From an uncultured Candidatus Saccharibacteria bacterium (GTDB lineage Bacteria; Patescibacteriota; Saccharimonadia; Saccharimonadales; Saccharimonadaceae), in contig CALBWN010000062.1 in assembly GCA_937974295.1 (NCBI GenBank), positions 1 to 25,240 of the forward strand: a stretch of 25,240 nt of DNA, written 5' to 3'. Below the pieces are notes generated by a model. That model did no database searches and was not told the DNA's origin. It saw only the letters and a program-made list of their open reading frames with translations. Below are positions 7,798 through 15,900 of the stretch, piece after piece. The translations under genes and the position numbers were made by a program. How positions within the stretch are numbered: position 1 is the stretch's first letter; each line of letters opens with the position of its first letter.

Positions 7798-9264
7798 ATG
7801 TCAAAAACTACCACCCTCGTCAAAAACACGATCATTATTGCACTCGGTAAGATCTCAACTCAATTTTTGAACTTTTTGCTTCTCCCGCTCTATACGGCAT
7901 ATCTTGCGGCGGCTGAGTTTGGAGTTGTTGATCTCGTTACTGTGGTAGTGTCGCTTGTTGCACCAGTGGTGATGCTATCGCTCGAGATGGCAGTGTTTCG
8001 TTTTTTGATTGATGGGCGGGGGCATCATAAGCAGCAAGCACGCGTGATCACTAATGCGCTGCAGCTGATGGGGAGTAGTATGCTACTGGCTGGTGTGCTC
8101 TTTGTGCTAGTGATGCAATGGGTGGCAGTGCCGTATGGTTGGCTCGCGCTTGGTGCGGTGGTGGCAGCAGTAGCCTCAAACTTTTGCCTGCAAGTTGCGC
8201 GTGGATTTGGCAACAATACCCAATATGCTATTGGGAGCATGGTGGCGGGTGCGACAATTGTTGTACTTAATATCGTTTTCATTGCAGTGCTCAAGATGGG
8301 TGCAACGGGTATGCTACTGGCTACGGTAATTAGCAATGGTGTGAGTGCGCTCTATCTCATTACAACTCTCAAGATACCGCAGTATATCGACCTCTCTTTG
8401 TGTGATGGAGATACGAGGAAAGAACTCCTCCACTACGCTTTGCCACTCATCCCAAATAACATCTCGTGGTGGGTGGTCAATGCTGCCGACCGTATGATCA
8501 TCGCTGCCTTGCTGGGGGTGACGGCGAATGGTATCTATGCAGTGGCCTATAAGTTCCCGCAGGTATTTACAGCAGTGTATAATTTCTTTGGCTTATCGTG
8601 GGCGGAGTCGGCCTCGATACATATTCGGTCAAAGGATCGCGATGCATTCTTTTCGAAAGTGGCAAATATGAGTGTGCGGGTATTTGGTAGCTTTGGCGTG
8701 GTGCTGATCGTCGGCGTATCGGTTTTTTTCAATATACTCGTTGGGGCGCACTATAGCGAAGCACGGCTTTATATCCCGCTTCTTTTGATCGGATCGTTTT
8801 TTAGTGCAATTGTTGGTGTCTACAGCGCGATCTACATCGCCAAGAAACGAACCAAGCAGGTCCTCTATACGTCATTGGTTGCAGCTGGTATTAGCATTGG
8901 GCTATCTGTAGTACTTATACCCATCATTGGGCTCTATGGGCCAGCGGTGGCGATGATCGCTGCGTATCTTGGCATGGCCATCTTTCGCCATCTCGATATC
9001 AAAAAGTCGATTAATATCACGTACGATCGCACAGCAGTTGGCAGTGTTGCGCTGCTATATGCGCTTGCAATTGGCCTCTATTATATTAATTCACCATATG
9101 CAACCATTGCTAATGTCGTCATCTCGAGTGCGGGTGTCATTGCTATCAATCGCCACACGCTACGCGCCTTGCAGCAGACACTCTTTCGCAAAATGAAAGG
9201 CCTCAAACAAAAGCAGGCGGATAAATTGGCTCAGGCTTGGGAGGTAGACCGTGGGGCAGAGTAG
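7798..9264 (+). CDS. Wzx-type oligosaccharide flippase (MOP superfamily)
   Basis: A 488-residue polytopic protein with roughly 12-14 hydrophobic helices, typical in length and pattern for Wzx/RfbX flippases that move undecaprenyl-linked repeat units across the membrane. The opening TTLVKNTIIIALGKISTQF helix, LLPLYTAYL and the Pro-containing PLIPNNISWWVVNAADRMII segment in the middle (about 218-238) are family hallmarks. The start is oddly placed: GGAG of the previous gene's tail is about 15 nt before the ATG, longer than usual, and no better in-frame start exists. The 3' end overlaps the VanZ-like gene by 14 nt. Confidence 0.9.
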   Translation: MSKTTTLVKNTIIIALGKISTQFLNFLLLPLYTAYLAAAEFGVVDLVTVVVSLVAPVVMLSLEMAVFRFLIDGRGHHKQQARVITNALQLMGSSMLLAGVLFVLVMQWVAVPYGWLALGAVVAAVASNFCLQVARGFGNNTQYAIGSMVAGATIVVLNIVFIAVLKMGATGMLLATVISNGVSALYLITTLKIPQYIDLSLCDGDTRKELLHYALPLIPNNISWWVVNAADRMIIAALLGVTANGIYAVAYKFPQVFTAVYNFFGLSWAESASIHIRSKDRDAFFSKVANMSVRVFGSFGVVLIVGVSVFFNILVGAHYSEARLYIPLLLIGSFFSAIVGVYSAIYIAKKRTKQVLYTSLVAAGISIGLSVVLIPIIGLYGPAVAMIAAYLGMAIFRHLDIKKSINITYDRTAVGSVALLYALAIGLYYINSPYATIANVVISSAGVIAINRHTLRALQQTLFRKMKGLKQKQADKLAQAWEVDRGAE

Positions 9265-9721
9265 AGCGTGGCGCAGGTTATATATCCTAGCGCCGGTATT
9301 TTGGATGGTAGTTATCTTCACTCTCTCTCACCAGCCCGCCACTGTCTCTAGCGGGCAGAGTGGGGTGATTGTTGGGCATTTGCAGCAGGCTATGCCAGGA
9401 GTGAGTACAGCTATCTTAACGTTTCTTGTGCGCAAGAGTGCTCATATCATTGCGTATTTTATCCTTGGTATATTGATGTATCGTGCCTTGCGCATCAGCA
9501 TCCGCCGCTGGCGAGCGCGCACCGTAGCGAGCCTTGCCTTGCTGAGTTGCAGTCTCTATGCAGTGACAGACGAGATCCATCAACTCTTCGTGCCAGGGCG
9601 CAGCGGCGAACTGCGCGATGTCATGATCGATAGTGTGGCAGCACTGGTGGGAGTGGGGCTGTGCGCATGGTTGATGCGCTGGAGGGCATTGCGCAAGAGC
9701 ACTGCCGCGAACGATCGATGA
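9251..9721 (+). CDS. VanZ-family membrane protein
   Basis: A 156-residue membrane protein with about four helices and clear VanZ landmarks: V-R-K-S-A-H-I-I-A-Y-F-I-L-G in the second helix, Y-A-V-T-D-E-I-H-Q-L-F-V-P-G-R-S-G in the loop, and R-D-V-M-I-D-S-V-A-A in the last helix. The founding VanZ gives low-level teicoplanin resistance, but the family is broad and often sits in envelope-polysaccharide loci; the function here is unknown. The start is a GTG with GGGAGG seven bases upstream, inside the flippase gene. It appears to close the operon; no clear intrinsic terminator follows. Confidence 0.85.
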   Translation: MGQSRAWRRLYILAPVFWMVVIFTLSHQPATVSSGQSGVIVGHLQQAMPGVSTAILTFLVRKSAHIIAYFILGILMYRALRISIRRWRARTVASLALLSCSLYAVTDEIHQLFVPGRSGELRDVMIDSVAALVGVGLCAWLMRWRALRKSTAANDR

Positions 9722-9914
9722 CAGTATAATGAATATACGTACTCATAATTTTTGTGATAAACCCCAGGCACATTTGATGTTATATTCTGCTGCAAGTCAG
9801 GTAGTAGATGAGATGATGGCCATGGTTGTAAGTAATGAGTAGTGCGATGCACAGTTTGGTTACAAATATATAACATTCGGCAACAATCTCGAACAAAATT
9901 CTCAAAAAATGAAA

Positions 9915-9950
9915 CAAACGTTTGCTAATTGTTCGATATAGTGCTACACT
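9915..9950 (+). promoter_or_regulatory. Promoter and palindromic operator of a small-RNA gene
   Basis: TTGCTA (9922-9927), a 17-nt spacer and TACACT (9945-9950) preceded by TGC form a well-spaced promoter with an extended -10; predicted start near 9957. A perfect 10-bp palindrome, CAAACGTTTG (9915-9924), overlaps the -35 box and would be well placed for a repressor. The A/T-rich stretch 9722-9914 between the VanZ gene and this site holds no gene I can support. Confidence 0.55.
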
Positions 9951-9956
9951 GTCGTA

Positions 9957-10197
9957 GGGGGTACTGATAAGGTACTTCGAACACATGTTAGCACAGAGGT
10001 AGCTATGGGTTAGGCTACTGGTGCAGCGATCAGCTATGTGAGCTATCTATACATACTAGAGGTCTCCACCACGATGGATAGATACGCAAACGGGTGATCA
10101 TTCCTCCTCTTTTGCTCATGAGCGAGCCATTATGTTTGCGTTTTCTCATAGAGAAAGCGCCTTATTCTAAGCCAAGCTTAGCGCTATTTCCTTTTTC
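9957..10197 (+). ncRNA. Candidate structured small RNA of about 240 nt, family not recognised
   Basis: A promoter ends seven bases before this stretch and a terminator-like hairpin closes it, while no open frame longer than about 34 codons with a ribosome site is present. Predicted stems in order: 9958-9964 with 9972-9978 (7 bp, two G-U) right at the 5' end; GTAGC 9999-10003 with 10014-10018; TATCTAT 10044-10050 with 10078-10084; ACGCAAAC 10084-10091 with GTTTGCGT 10134-10141 (8 bp), whose loop contains CCTCCTC (10103-10109) and the palindrome GCTCATGAGC (10114-10123); TTTCTC 10142-10147 with 10151-10156; then the terminator. It lacks the conserved blocks of RNase P RNA, tmRNA or SRP RNA that I would recognise. 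It could act in trans; the only downstream gene is on the other strand, so a cis leader is unlikely. Confidence 0.5.
10156..10196 (+). terminator. Intrinsic terminator-like hairpin of the small RNA
   Basis: CTAAGC (10167-10172), loop CAA, GCTTAG (10176-10181) form a 6-bp stem extended by AGCG (10156-10159) with CGCT (10182-10185) across a 7-nt 5' bulge. It is followed by ATTTCCTTTTT (10186-10196). Confidence 0.5.
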
Positions 10198-10205
10198 GCT
10201 AGCAA

Positions 10206-10234
10206 GATGCCGCAGCAGATGATGCTGCGGCATC
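10206..10234. repeat. Perfect 12-bp inverted repeat with a 5-nt loop
   Basis: GATGCCGCAGCA (10206-10217), loop GATGA, TGCTGCGGCATC (10223-10234). The hairpin is strong and G/C-rich but has no T-run on either strand. It lies between the convergent small RNA and the minus-strand gene ending at 10296, so it may stop or stabilise transcripts from both sides. Confidence 0.6.
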
Positions 10235-10295
10235 GCTATATCTACGCTAGTGGTCTTACCTCTGAGAAGCACTTTTGCAAGAGATATAGATAATC

Positions 10296-10535
10296 TTACT
10301 TGTCCTGGTAACGCCGGACGATTGGTGCTACAAGATACAATGACATAGGCAGGACGAGAAGCTCACCGTCTTGCCCTAGCCAGTACAATATGCCAGCTAC
10401 CACAAGATGAAGCACGATGATCCCTGCCGTCAGCCACGGCAAGAAAGCTCGTGGTATGCGCGGTGCAAACAAGAGATAGAGAATACCGCCAAAGCAGTCG
10501 AGTGCCAACGCGAGATGTAAGAGGGATGGTGTCAT
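10296..10535 (-). CDS. Small membrane protein of unknown function, 79 aa
   Basis: I do not recognise this protein. The 79 residues hold about three hydrophobic segments (roughly 4-22, 30-52 and 57-70), with LALALDCFGGILYLLF, an FLPWLTAGIIVLHLVVAGI helix and a C-terminal Arg-Arg-Tyr-Gln-Asp-Lys, so it should be an inner-membrane protein with a basic tail. It is a real gene by its signals: AAGGAG ten bases before the ATG, and a near-consensus promoter (TTGACA, 17 nt, TATGCT) upstream on the same strand. It stands alone, flanked by the small RNA and by pyk on the opposite strand. Confidence 0.75.
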   Translation of the reverse strand: MTPSLLHLALALDCFGGILYLLFAPRIPRAFLPWLTAGIIVLHLVVAGILYWLGQDGELLVLPMSLYLVAPIVRRYQDK

Positions 10536-10573
10536 AGTGCGAAACTCCTTATAGTAAAGTGATGTTATAGCCT

Positions 10574-10602
10574 AGCATACTGTGATTACACAGTGCTGTC
10601 AA
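10574..10602 (-). promoter_or_regulatory. Promoter of the small membrane protein with a palindrome in the spacer
   Basis: Minus strand: TTGACA (10602-10597), 17-nt spacer, TATGCT (10579-10574). The spacer contains the hyphenated palindrome ACTGTG-ATTA-CACAGT (10579-10594), which fills it almost completely. This is a typical operator position for a repressor or a spacer-binding MerR-type activator. Confidence 0.7.
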
Positions 10603-10689
10603 ATGTTCGATACGTATATATCGTATCCTCTCCTATGTCTACCTCAATCTATCCACCTACCTCTCACCATTTCATACAGGTAGTATATG

Positions 10690-10755
10690 ATGGCAGATTG
10701 CCATAATCTATGTTTAGTTCTGGTATAAGGGTATATGACAGAGAATGACCCTTAT
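10690..10755. promoter_or_regulatory. Two inverted repeats upstream of pyk
   Basis: ATGGCA-GAT-TGCCAT (10690-10704) is a compact operator-like palindrome. ATAAGGGT (10725-10732) and ACCCTTAT (10748-10755) form an 8-bp inverted repeat with a 15-nt loop. A TGG-TATAAG box at 10721-10729 could be an additional -10. The sites lie between the divergent small membrane protein gene and pyk and could regulate either; I see no gene between 10536 and 10893. Confidence 0.35.
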
Positions 10756-10875
10756 CGTGCTAGAGGATAGGGAATAGCGAGCGACAAGGTGTGAGAAATG
10801 AATGAAACTCCGAATTTATTGCTCAATACACCTCGGCAAGCAATATTGCCTATGTTTCACTATTTGGCATTATGC

Positions 10876-10884
10876 TGCTATAAT
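10876..10884 (+). promoter_or_regulatory. Extended -10 promoter of pyk, nearly leaderless
   Basis: TGC-TATAAT lies at 10876-10884, nine bases before the ATG at 10894; the predicted start is around 10891. No Shine-Dalgarno is present. Confidence 0.6.
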
Positions 10885-10893
10885 ATGTACGCA

Positions 10894-12324
10894 ATGAATA
10901 ACTCTACAAAACGTACAAAGATACTGGCTACTCTGGGGCCAGCCACCAACACACCAGAGAAAATAGAAGCGTTGATCCGGGCGGGCGCCAACGGTTTTCG
11001 CCTCAACTTTAGCCACGGCTCATACGAAGAGCGGCTTGACCAGATTGCATGGATTCGCATGGCAAGCGCTACTGTTGGTCGGACTGTTGCGATTTTGCAA
11101 GACTTGCAAGGGCCAAAGATTCGCCTTGGTGCGCTGAAGGACAATCACTTCGATATTGCGGCAGGTGATGAAATCATCCTCGACCATGCGGTGGAAGAAC
11201 ACGATGGTAGCAACCGTTTGCCTATTCAGTACAACCTTGCTGATAAGGTCAAGGTGGGTGAGCCTGTCTACCTCTTCGACGGCAAACTACGCGGTGAAAT
11301 GACCGAGCGCGTCAGCGATACTGCCATTAAGGTGCGTCTGAGCAACGATGGTTTCTTGATGAGCCGCAAGGGGCTCAACCTGCCCGACACCGACTTTGGC
11401 GGTGACATTCTGACGCCAAAGGACTTGGCCGATGTCGAATTTGGGGCAGACAAAGATATTGACTTTGTAGCGCTGAGCTTCATCCAGAGTGCAGAAGATA
11501 TCAACAACCTACGCCAGATTTTGCTGAGCCATGGTTCGACCGCGCAGATTATTGCCAAGGTAGAGACCAAAGCAGCCATCGAGCCAGAGACACTCAAGGC
11601 AATCGTCAAGGCCGCCGATGGTGTGATGGTTGCTCGTGGTGACCTTGCAGTCGAGACGAGTCCAGAGATCGTGCCAATCGTCGAGCGCGAAATCATCCGC
11701 CTCTGCCGCAAGTATGGCAAGCTCTCGATTGTTGCCACGCAGATGCTAGCCAGTATGGTGGATAACCCCGAGCCAACCCGGGCTGAGGTGAGCGACGTTG
11801 CAACTGCCGCTATCCTTGGGACAGACGTCGTGATGCTTTCTGACGAGACAGCCAATGGTGACTACCCAGTTGAGGCCGTTAAGATGATGGCCGACACCGT
11901 GCGCTACACTCAGTCGCGCTGGCCGATGAATGACATGCCCATCAAGGAGGGCCGCACCAACCGCCGGCTCAACGCGATCGCTCATGCTGCTGTTGACGTG
12001 GCCCATAAGGTTGACGCGACAGTGATCGTCGCCGAGACACGCTCGGGCGCAACCGCTGCACGTATTGCTGCTTGCCGCCCAGCGCTGCCAATCATCGCTG
12101 TGGCACCAGATGCCCGTGTAGCCCAGCAGCTTGCCTTGTCGTATGCAACGCGTAGCTTCGTCCGCCCCGACAGCCAGCACCTTGGCAGCGACCTCACGCG
12201 CGAGCTGCTGAGCCAAGGTGCTTTTGGTGATGTATCGTCGGTTACAGCCGTCATTATCAGTGGTCGCCAGCCTGGCGCAACTGGTGGAACAGATACGCTC
12301 AGCGTCCGCACCTTCGAGCGCTAG
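10894..12324 (+). CDS. pyk: Pyruvate kinase
   Basis: Pyruvate kinase makes pyruvate and ATP from phosphoenolpyruvate and ADP, the last step of glycolysis. From the chosen ATG the protein is 476 residues, the usual length. It shows TKILATLGPAT at the N-terminus, N-F-S-H-G-S, LQGPKIRLG, KGLNLPD, the catalytic Lys in IIAKVETKAAIE, DGVMVARGDLAVE, the ATQMLASM and PTRAEVSDVATA motifs, and a C-terminal regulatory-type domain. An in-frame ATG at 10798 would add 32 residues unlike any pyruvate kinase and lies upstream of the -10 box at 10879-10884, so the start at 10894 is preferred; the ATG at 10885 abuts the -10 and is unlikely. A terminator follows. In a reduced fermentative cell this is a main ATP-yielding step. 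Confidence 0.95.
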   Translation: MNNSTKRTKILATLGPATNTPEKIEALIRAGANGFRLNFSHGSYEERLDQIAWIRMASATVGRTVAILQDLQGPKIRLGALKDNHFDIAAGDEIILDHAVEEHDGSNRLPIQYNLADKVKVGEPVYLFDGKLRGEMTERVSDTAIKVRLSNDGFLMSRKGLNLPDTDFGGDILTPKDLADVEFGADKDIDFVALSFIQSAEDINNLRQILLSHGSTAQIIAKVETKAAIEPETLKAIVKAADGVMVARGDLAVETSPEIVPIVEREIIRLCRKYGKLSIVATQMLASMVDNPEPTRAEVSDVATAAILGTDVVMLSDETANGDYPVEAVKMMADTVRYTQSRWPMNDMPIKEGRTNRRLNAIAHAAVDVAHKVDATVIVAETRSGATAARIAACRPALPIIAVAPDARVAQQLALSYATRSFVRPDSQHLGSDLTRELLSQGAFGDVSSVTAVIISGRQPGATGGTDTLSVRTFER

Positions 12325-12350
12325 ATCCGCTGAAGTACCCCTACGGAAAT

Positions 12351-12382
12351 ACCCACCTATCACTACGGTGGGTGTTTTTGTT
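12351..12382 (+). terminator. Intrinsic terminator after pyk
   Basis: ACCCACC (12351-12357), a 9-nt loop, GGTGGGT (12367-12373) and then GTTTTTGTT form a textbook stem with a T-run, 27 bases after the pyk stop codon. Confidence 0.85.
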
Positions 12383-12530
12383 GGTGAAACAGAGGCAATC
12401 TGTGTGTATATCACCTGCCGATTGTAAGAAGGTGTAGGCAGGGTACGAAGTATGTCGAGCTGTTTGTCGCTAAAAATTGGTGTGTTCTATAAGGATAAAG
12501 AGTAGCAGTAGGTCGTTTGTAGTAACTTCG

Positions 12531-12600
12531 CATGCTGTGTCGTTGTATATAATACATCGTATATGAAAAAAGTAGTGTAAAAATAACATCACACAGCATG
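12531..12600. repeat. 10-bp inverted repeat spanning 70 bp in the pyk-downstream gap
   Basis: CATGCTGTGT (12531-12540) and ACACAGCATG (12591-12600) are perfect inverted copies 50 bp apart. The A/T-rich middle holds TATATAATAC followed by a five-codon frame (ATG AAA AAA GTA GTG TAA at 12563). No flanking target duplication is seen. The gap 12383-12721 holds nothing else I can support. Confidence 0.4.
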
Positions 12601-12721
12601 AGCACTCCTTGTGAAGTCATCGACTAATCGACCAGAGGTGGGCTATTGCCGAGAGCGCAACACGATGGTATGAATGTAGCAATCGATGGGTCGATACTTC
12701 GCATCAAATGAGCCAGGTGAG

Positions 12722-12916
12722 TTGCACCACAATGTCAAATAAGCTACACTAGAGAAAACAACATAAGCGATACATTGTGGGCATACGATTGATCAACAAC
12801 CGAGGTAGTATCCAAAACTCGATACGAGGCTCCGGTTCGTTGTATCAGGGTGTGGACTGGTGTGCACCACACAAAAATTGTAGCGCTTGTATAAAAACAA
12901 ACAAAGGAAACCGTTC
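12722..12916 (+). promoter_or_regulatory. Promoter and about 160-nt structured leader of the acidic protein gene
   Basis: TTGCAC (12722-12727), a 17-nt spacer and TACACT (12745-12750) predict a start near 12757, leaving a leader of about 160 nt. The leader contains GATAC (12821-12825) pairing with GTATC (12842-12846) and GTGTGG (12850-12855) pairing with CCACAC (12867-12872). A second -10-like TATAAA at 12890-12895 could start a short leader at about 12902 that still includes the AAAGGA ribosome site at 12903-12908. Confidence 0.45.
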
Positions 12917-15900
12917 ATGCCAGATATAGACTTCGACGAACTTGACCGCGCGGTGCACGACCTCATGCGCCAGTCTGGTCAGCTGCCAACAACGCCAGAC
13001 AAACCGTCTGAAGCACCTGCCACCACACCAAGCAAGGATTCGGCCTCATCAAGCACTCAACAAGCTGCATCACCCCAACAAACAACGCCAGTAACAACTC
13101 CAGCTCGCCCTGAGGCAAGTGATGGTACGCAAGGTGCAAGCACGTCAAGTGTTCAGGATAACAACACCTCAACAGGTTCAGTGCAGCAGGCAGACTCACC
13201 AGATACTGCAACGCCAGCTAAGCAGTCACCTGCATTAGCGCCTCGAGATAATACTAATAGCACTGATGAAACAGTGCAGACTGATGATAGCACTACCGTC
13301 GCTGATGCTACCTCTGATTCCGAGGCTGGCAGCACGCCTACACGTCGCCGCGGTGTGACAATTATGCCACTGTCGCAGCAGCCAGACGGGGCGGAGCTGG
13401 CAGGGGAATCGTATGAATCGGCTGAGCCTGAGCCAGCCGTTGACCGTGCCCGAGCGCTGTCAGAATCGGTCGTTGCATCAGAACGTGAACCGGCATCGAT
13501 GCCTGCCAATCTAGAGCAAACTGATGCGGTGGATGATGCAGAATCAACTCAAGCGACCTCTGTTGATACAGCAACACCAATGCAGACGACGACAGATGAC
13601 ATGCCGTCTCAATCTCAGCCTGCAGCAGTTGTGACGGTTGATCCTGACGATATTATTACCCCAGCCAGCGATGACGACGACGAGGATGATGACGTATATG
13701 CCGATCGAGCCCAGTTCTTCGGCCGGCCGGCAGCGCGGCCGTTTGTTGCATCGCCAGCCCGTAAGGCGACACCGGTAGATGATGTAGCACCTACAACAGA
13801 TTCAGATACACCAGCATCTGCAGCAAAAACAGATAATGTAGCATCATCAATATCGAGCGACAACGTAGCGAGCGAGGAAGCATCTGCTGCGGCTACAGAG
13901 GAAGAGACGCCAGCGACGATTGAGCAAGTTGAGTCGGAGACGCCAACGATGCCGTACCAATTTGCGGGCGAAGACGCTGAGGGTGATGACGAGGATGAAG
14001 CACTCGTTCGCCATCCCAATGAAGTGAATCAAGCACAAACCGATGCTGCTGAGCCAGTCCAAGTATCCGTTGTTGATGATCTTGATGATGCTTTTGCTCC
14101 GCAACCACTTGTTATCCCACCACCAACAGAGGAGGAGAGTGATACTTCGCTACCCCCTGCCGAGGTGGTAGTGAAGCCAGCGGATGATGCATATACGGCT
14201 AATAATGTACCTGTCGTCGCACCGCAGGATGAGCCAGATAATACAACCAGTGTGAGCGATACCGATGAGGCCAATGACGACCAGTTGCTCTATGCACCAG
14301 AAACATCTGCAAGCACAGATATGCCAGTAGCGCTGAGTGGTGATGATACCTCTGATAGTGAGGTAGTACAGCCGCTTGACCAGTCGCTTGACGAGCCAGC
14401 ATGGCCTGAGCTGCAATATGATGAATCGGGCAATATACCAGGTGTGCAAGCCTCTGATATAGACCACGCTACACCTGCGTGGTCAGAGGTGGCAACAGAC
14501 AGTACGAGCGTTGCAGATGATAGCCAGACGGCGGCTCAGGTGGCTGATGCAGATATGCTGAGTGAACACGTGTCGTTTGGTGACGAGGGCATGCCCTGGC
14601 AGGATGAACTCGCCGCTCCATCTACTCAATCGCACGTAGATGATGTCGCTCCAGCAGAACTACTAACGGCCGAGCGCGCCATACCCGATGCAGCAGTGGC
14701 TAATGATAACCCATCGCCACAGCCAGAGGAGACGCGCACTGAGGATGCTATGCCAGAAGCTCACATCGATCGCCCATTGCCGCTGCTAAGTACGTATAAT
14801 GAGCACCGAGCGACTCCTGAACCATACCTCGATACCCCATTGCCCGACTCGCACGAGGAAGCGAATGCTATTGATGCAACCGATGTCGCTCAGAATACGA
14901 ATGACACTGCGCAAAACACGGTAGCAATGCAATTGTCAGATACTCCTGATGGCCAACCGGAGCAGCTATATGCACCCACCACACCACTGTTTGCCCCGGC
15001 TGACGATGTCGTAGCCAAGGCGCAGCAGATTATTGCTGCTCGCCCTGAGACATCCACCAATGATACACCAACGTCTCCACAAAAAGAGGAGGACATGCCA
15101 GAGAATGCGCCTGAAGTTGTGCCAATTGCCCTCTCTCAATCGGCCGACCAACAGACTGAGCCGTCGGCTGCTGATGCGTCAGCTATGCATACTGCAGATG
15201 AGACAACACCAACTGAGCCAAGTAGTGATCAAGCAGCCGCTCCATCTATTCAGCGTCCGCGTGGCCGCTTTATGGATATTGTGGGTGGGGCAGCCCCAGT
15301 TGCTGCAGCCGCCCAAGCGGCCCGCCCGCGAGTGCGCCGCCAGGGTGCGGTGGTTGAGCCGCTAACGAGTAGTGCGCCAGTGGTTGGCATGGATATTCGT
15401 CCTGCACCTGGGCATGAGCCAGTGCAGCATTACACAGGAGCAGCATCGAGTCCTTCGGCAAGTGATGAAGCTAAAGCATCTGATGTAGCAACGCCTGATG
15501 GAGCGCCATCTGCAGATGCGCTCGACCTCCAGCCTGGCGATGAAAAGCCGCTAAGCTACACGCCATTCTTACCTGACGCCGAGACCAAGGTCGATAAGCG
15601 CCCACTGGGCGGTGCTGATACACTGGTGGGTGATGCGCCAACCTTGGCTGACACTACCCCGATGGGGATGTATCATGATGAGCCTGGCGCATTCGGCATA
15701 GCTCCGGCTGATAATAACGAGCCATCTGCACCGCCGCATCTCTTTGCGCCGCATGATGAACATGCATCAGCTGAGCAATTCATTGATGCGCTGACAGATA
15801 CGAGCGAGAATGCGCCATCACTCTATCCAACCGATGGTCACTACCCATTGCCTGAGCAAGATACACGAGAGGTTGCCACGCCGCATGATGAACTCTCATA

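Noticed and set aside
10864..10884. TTGGCA or TTGGCT 8-9 nt before the -10 of pyk and the MurE-like gene as a new kind of -35
   Set aside because: The spacing differs between the two and the element is missing before uvrD, rsmA and the 602-aa gene.
10798..10893. N-terminal extension of pyruvate kinase from the ATG at 10798
   Set aside because: The extra residues match no pyruvate kinase and the region contains the -10 box of the gene.
12531..12600. The 10-bp inverted repeat 50 bp apart as a MITE or other mobile element
   Set aside because: No target-site duplication on the flanks and no second copy in the window; it is reported only as an inverted repeat.
12815..12850. A tRNA-like segment with GGTTCGTTG resembling a T-arm
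   Set aside because: No acceptor stem, anticodon arm or D-arm can be built around it; the bases are better explained as a leader stem.
15033..15365. A 110-codon frame overlapping the acidic protein gene, and several similar overlapping frames
   Set aside because: They are out-of-frame readings of a repetitive Ala/Asp/Thr-rich gene, with low-complexity basic products and no ribosome sites.
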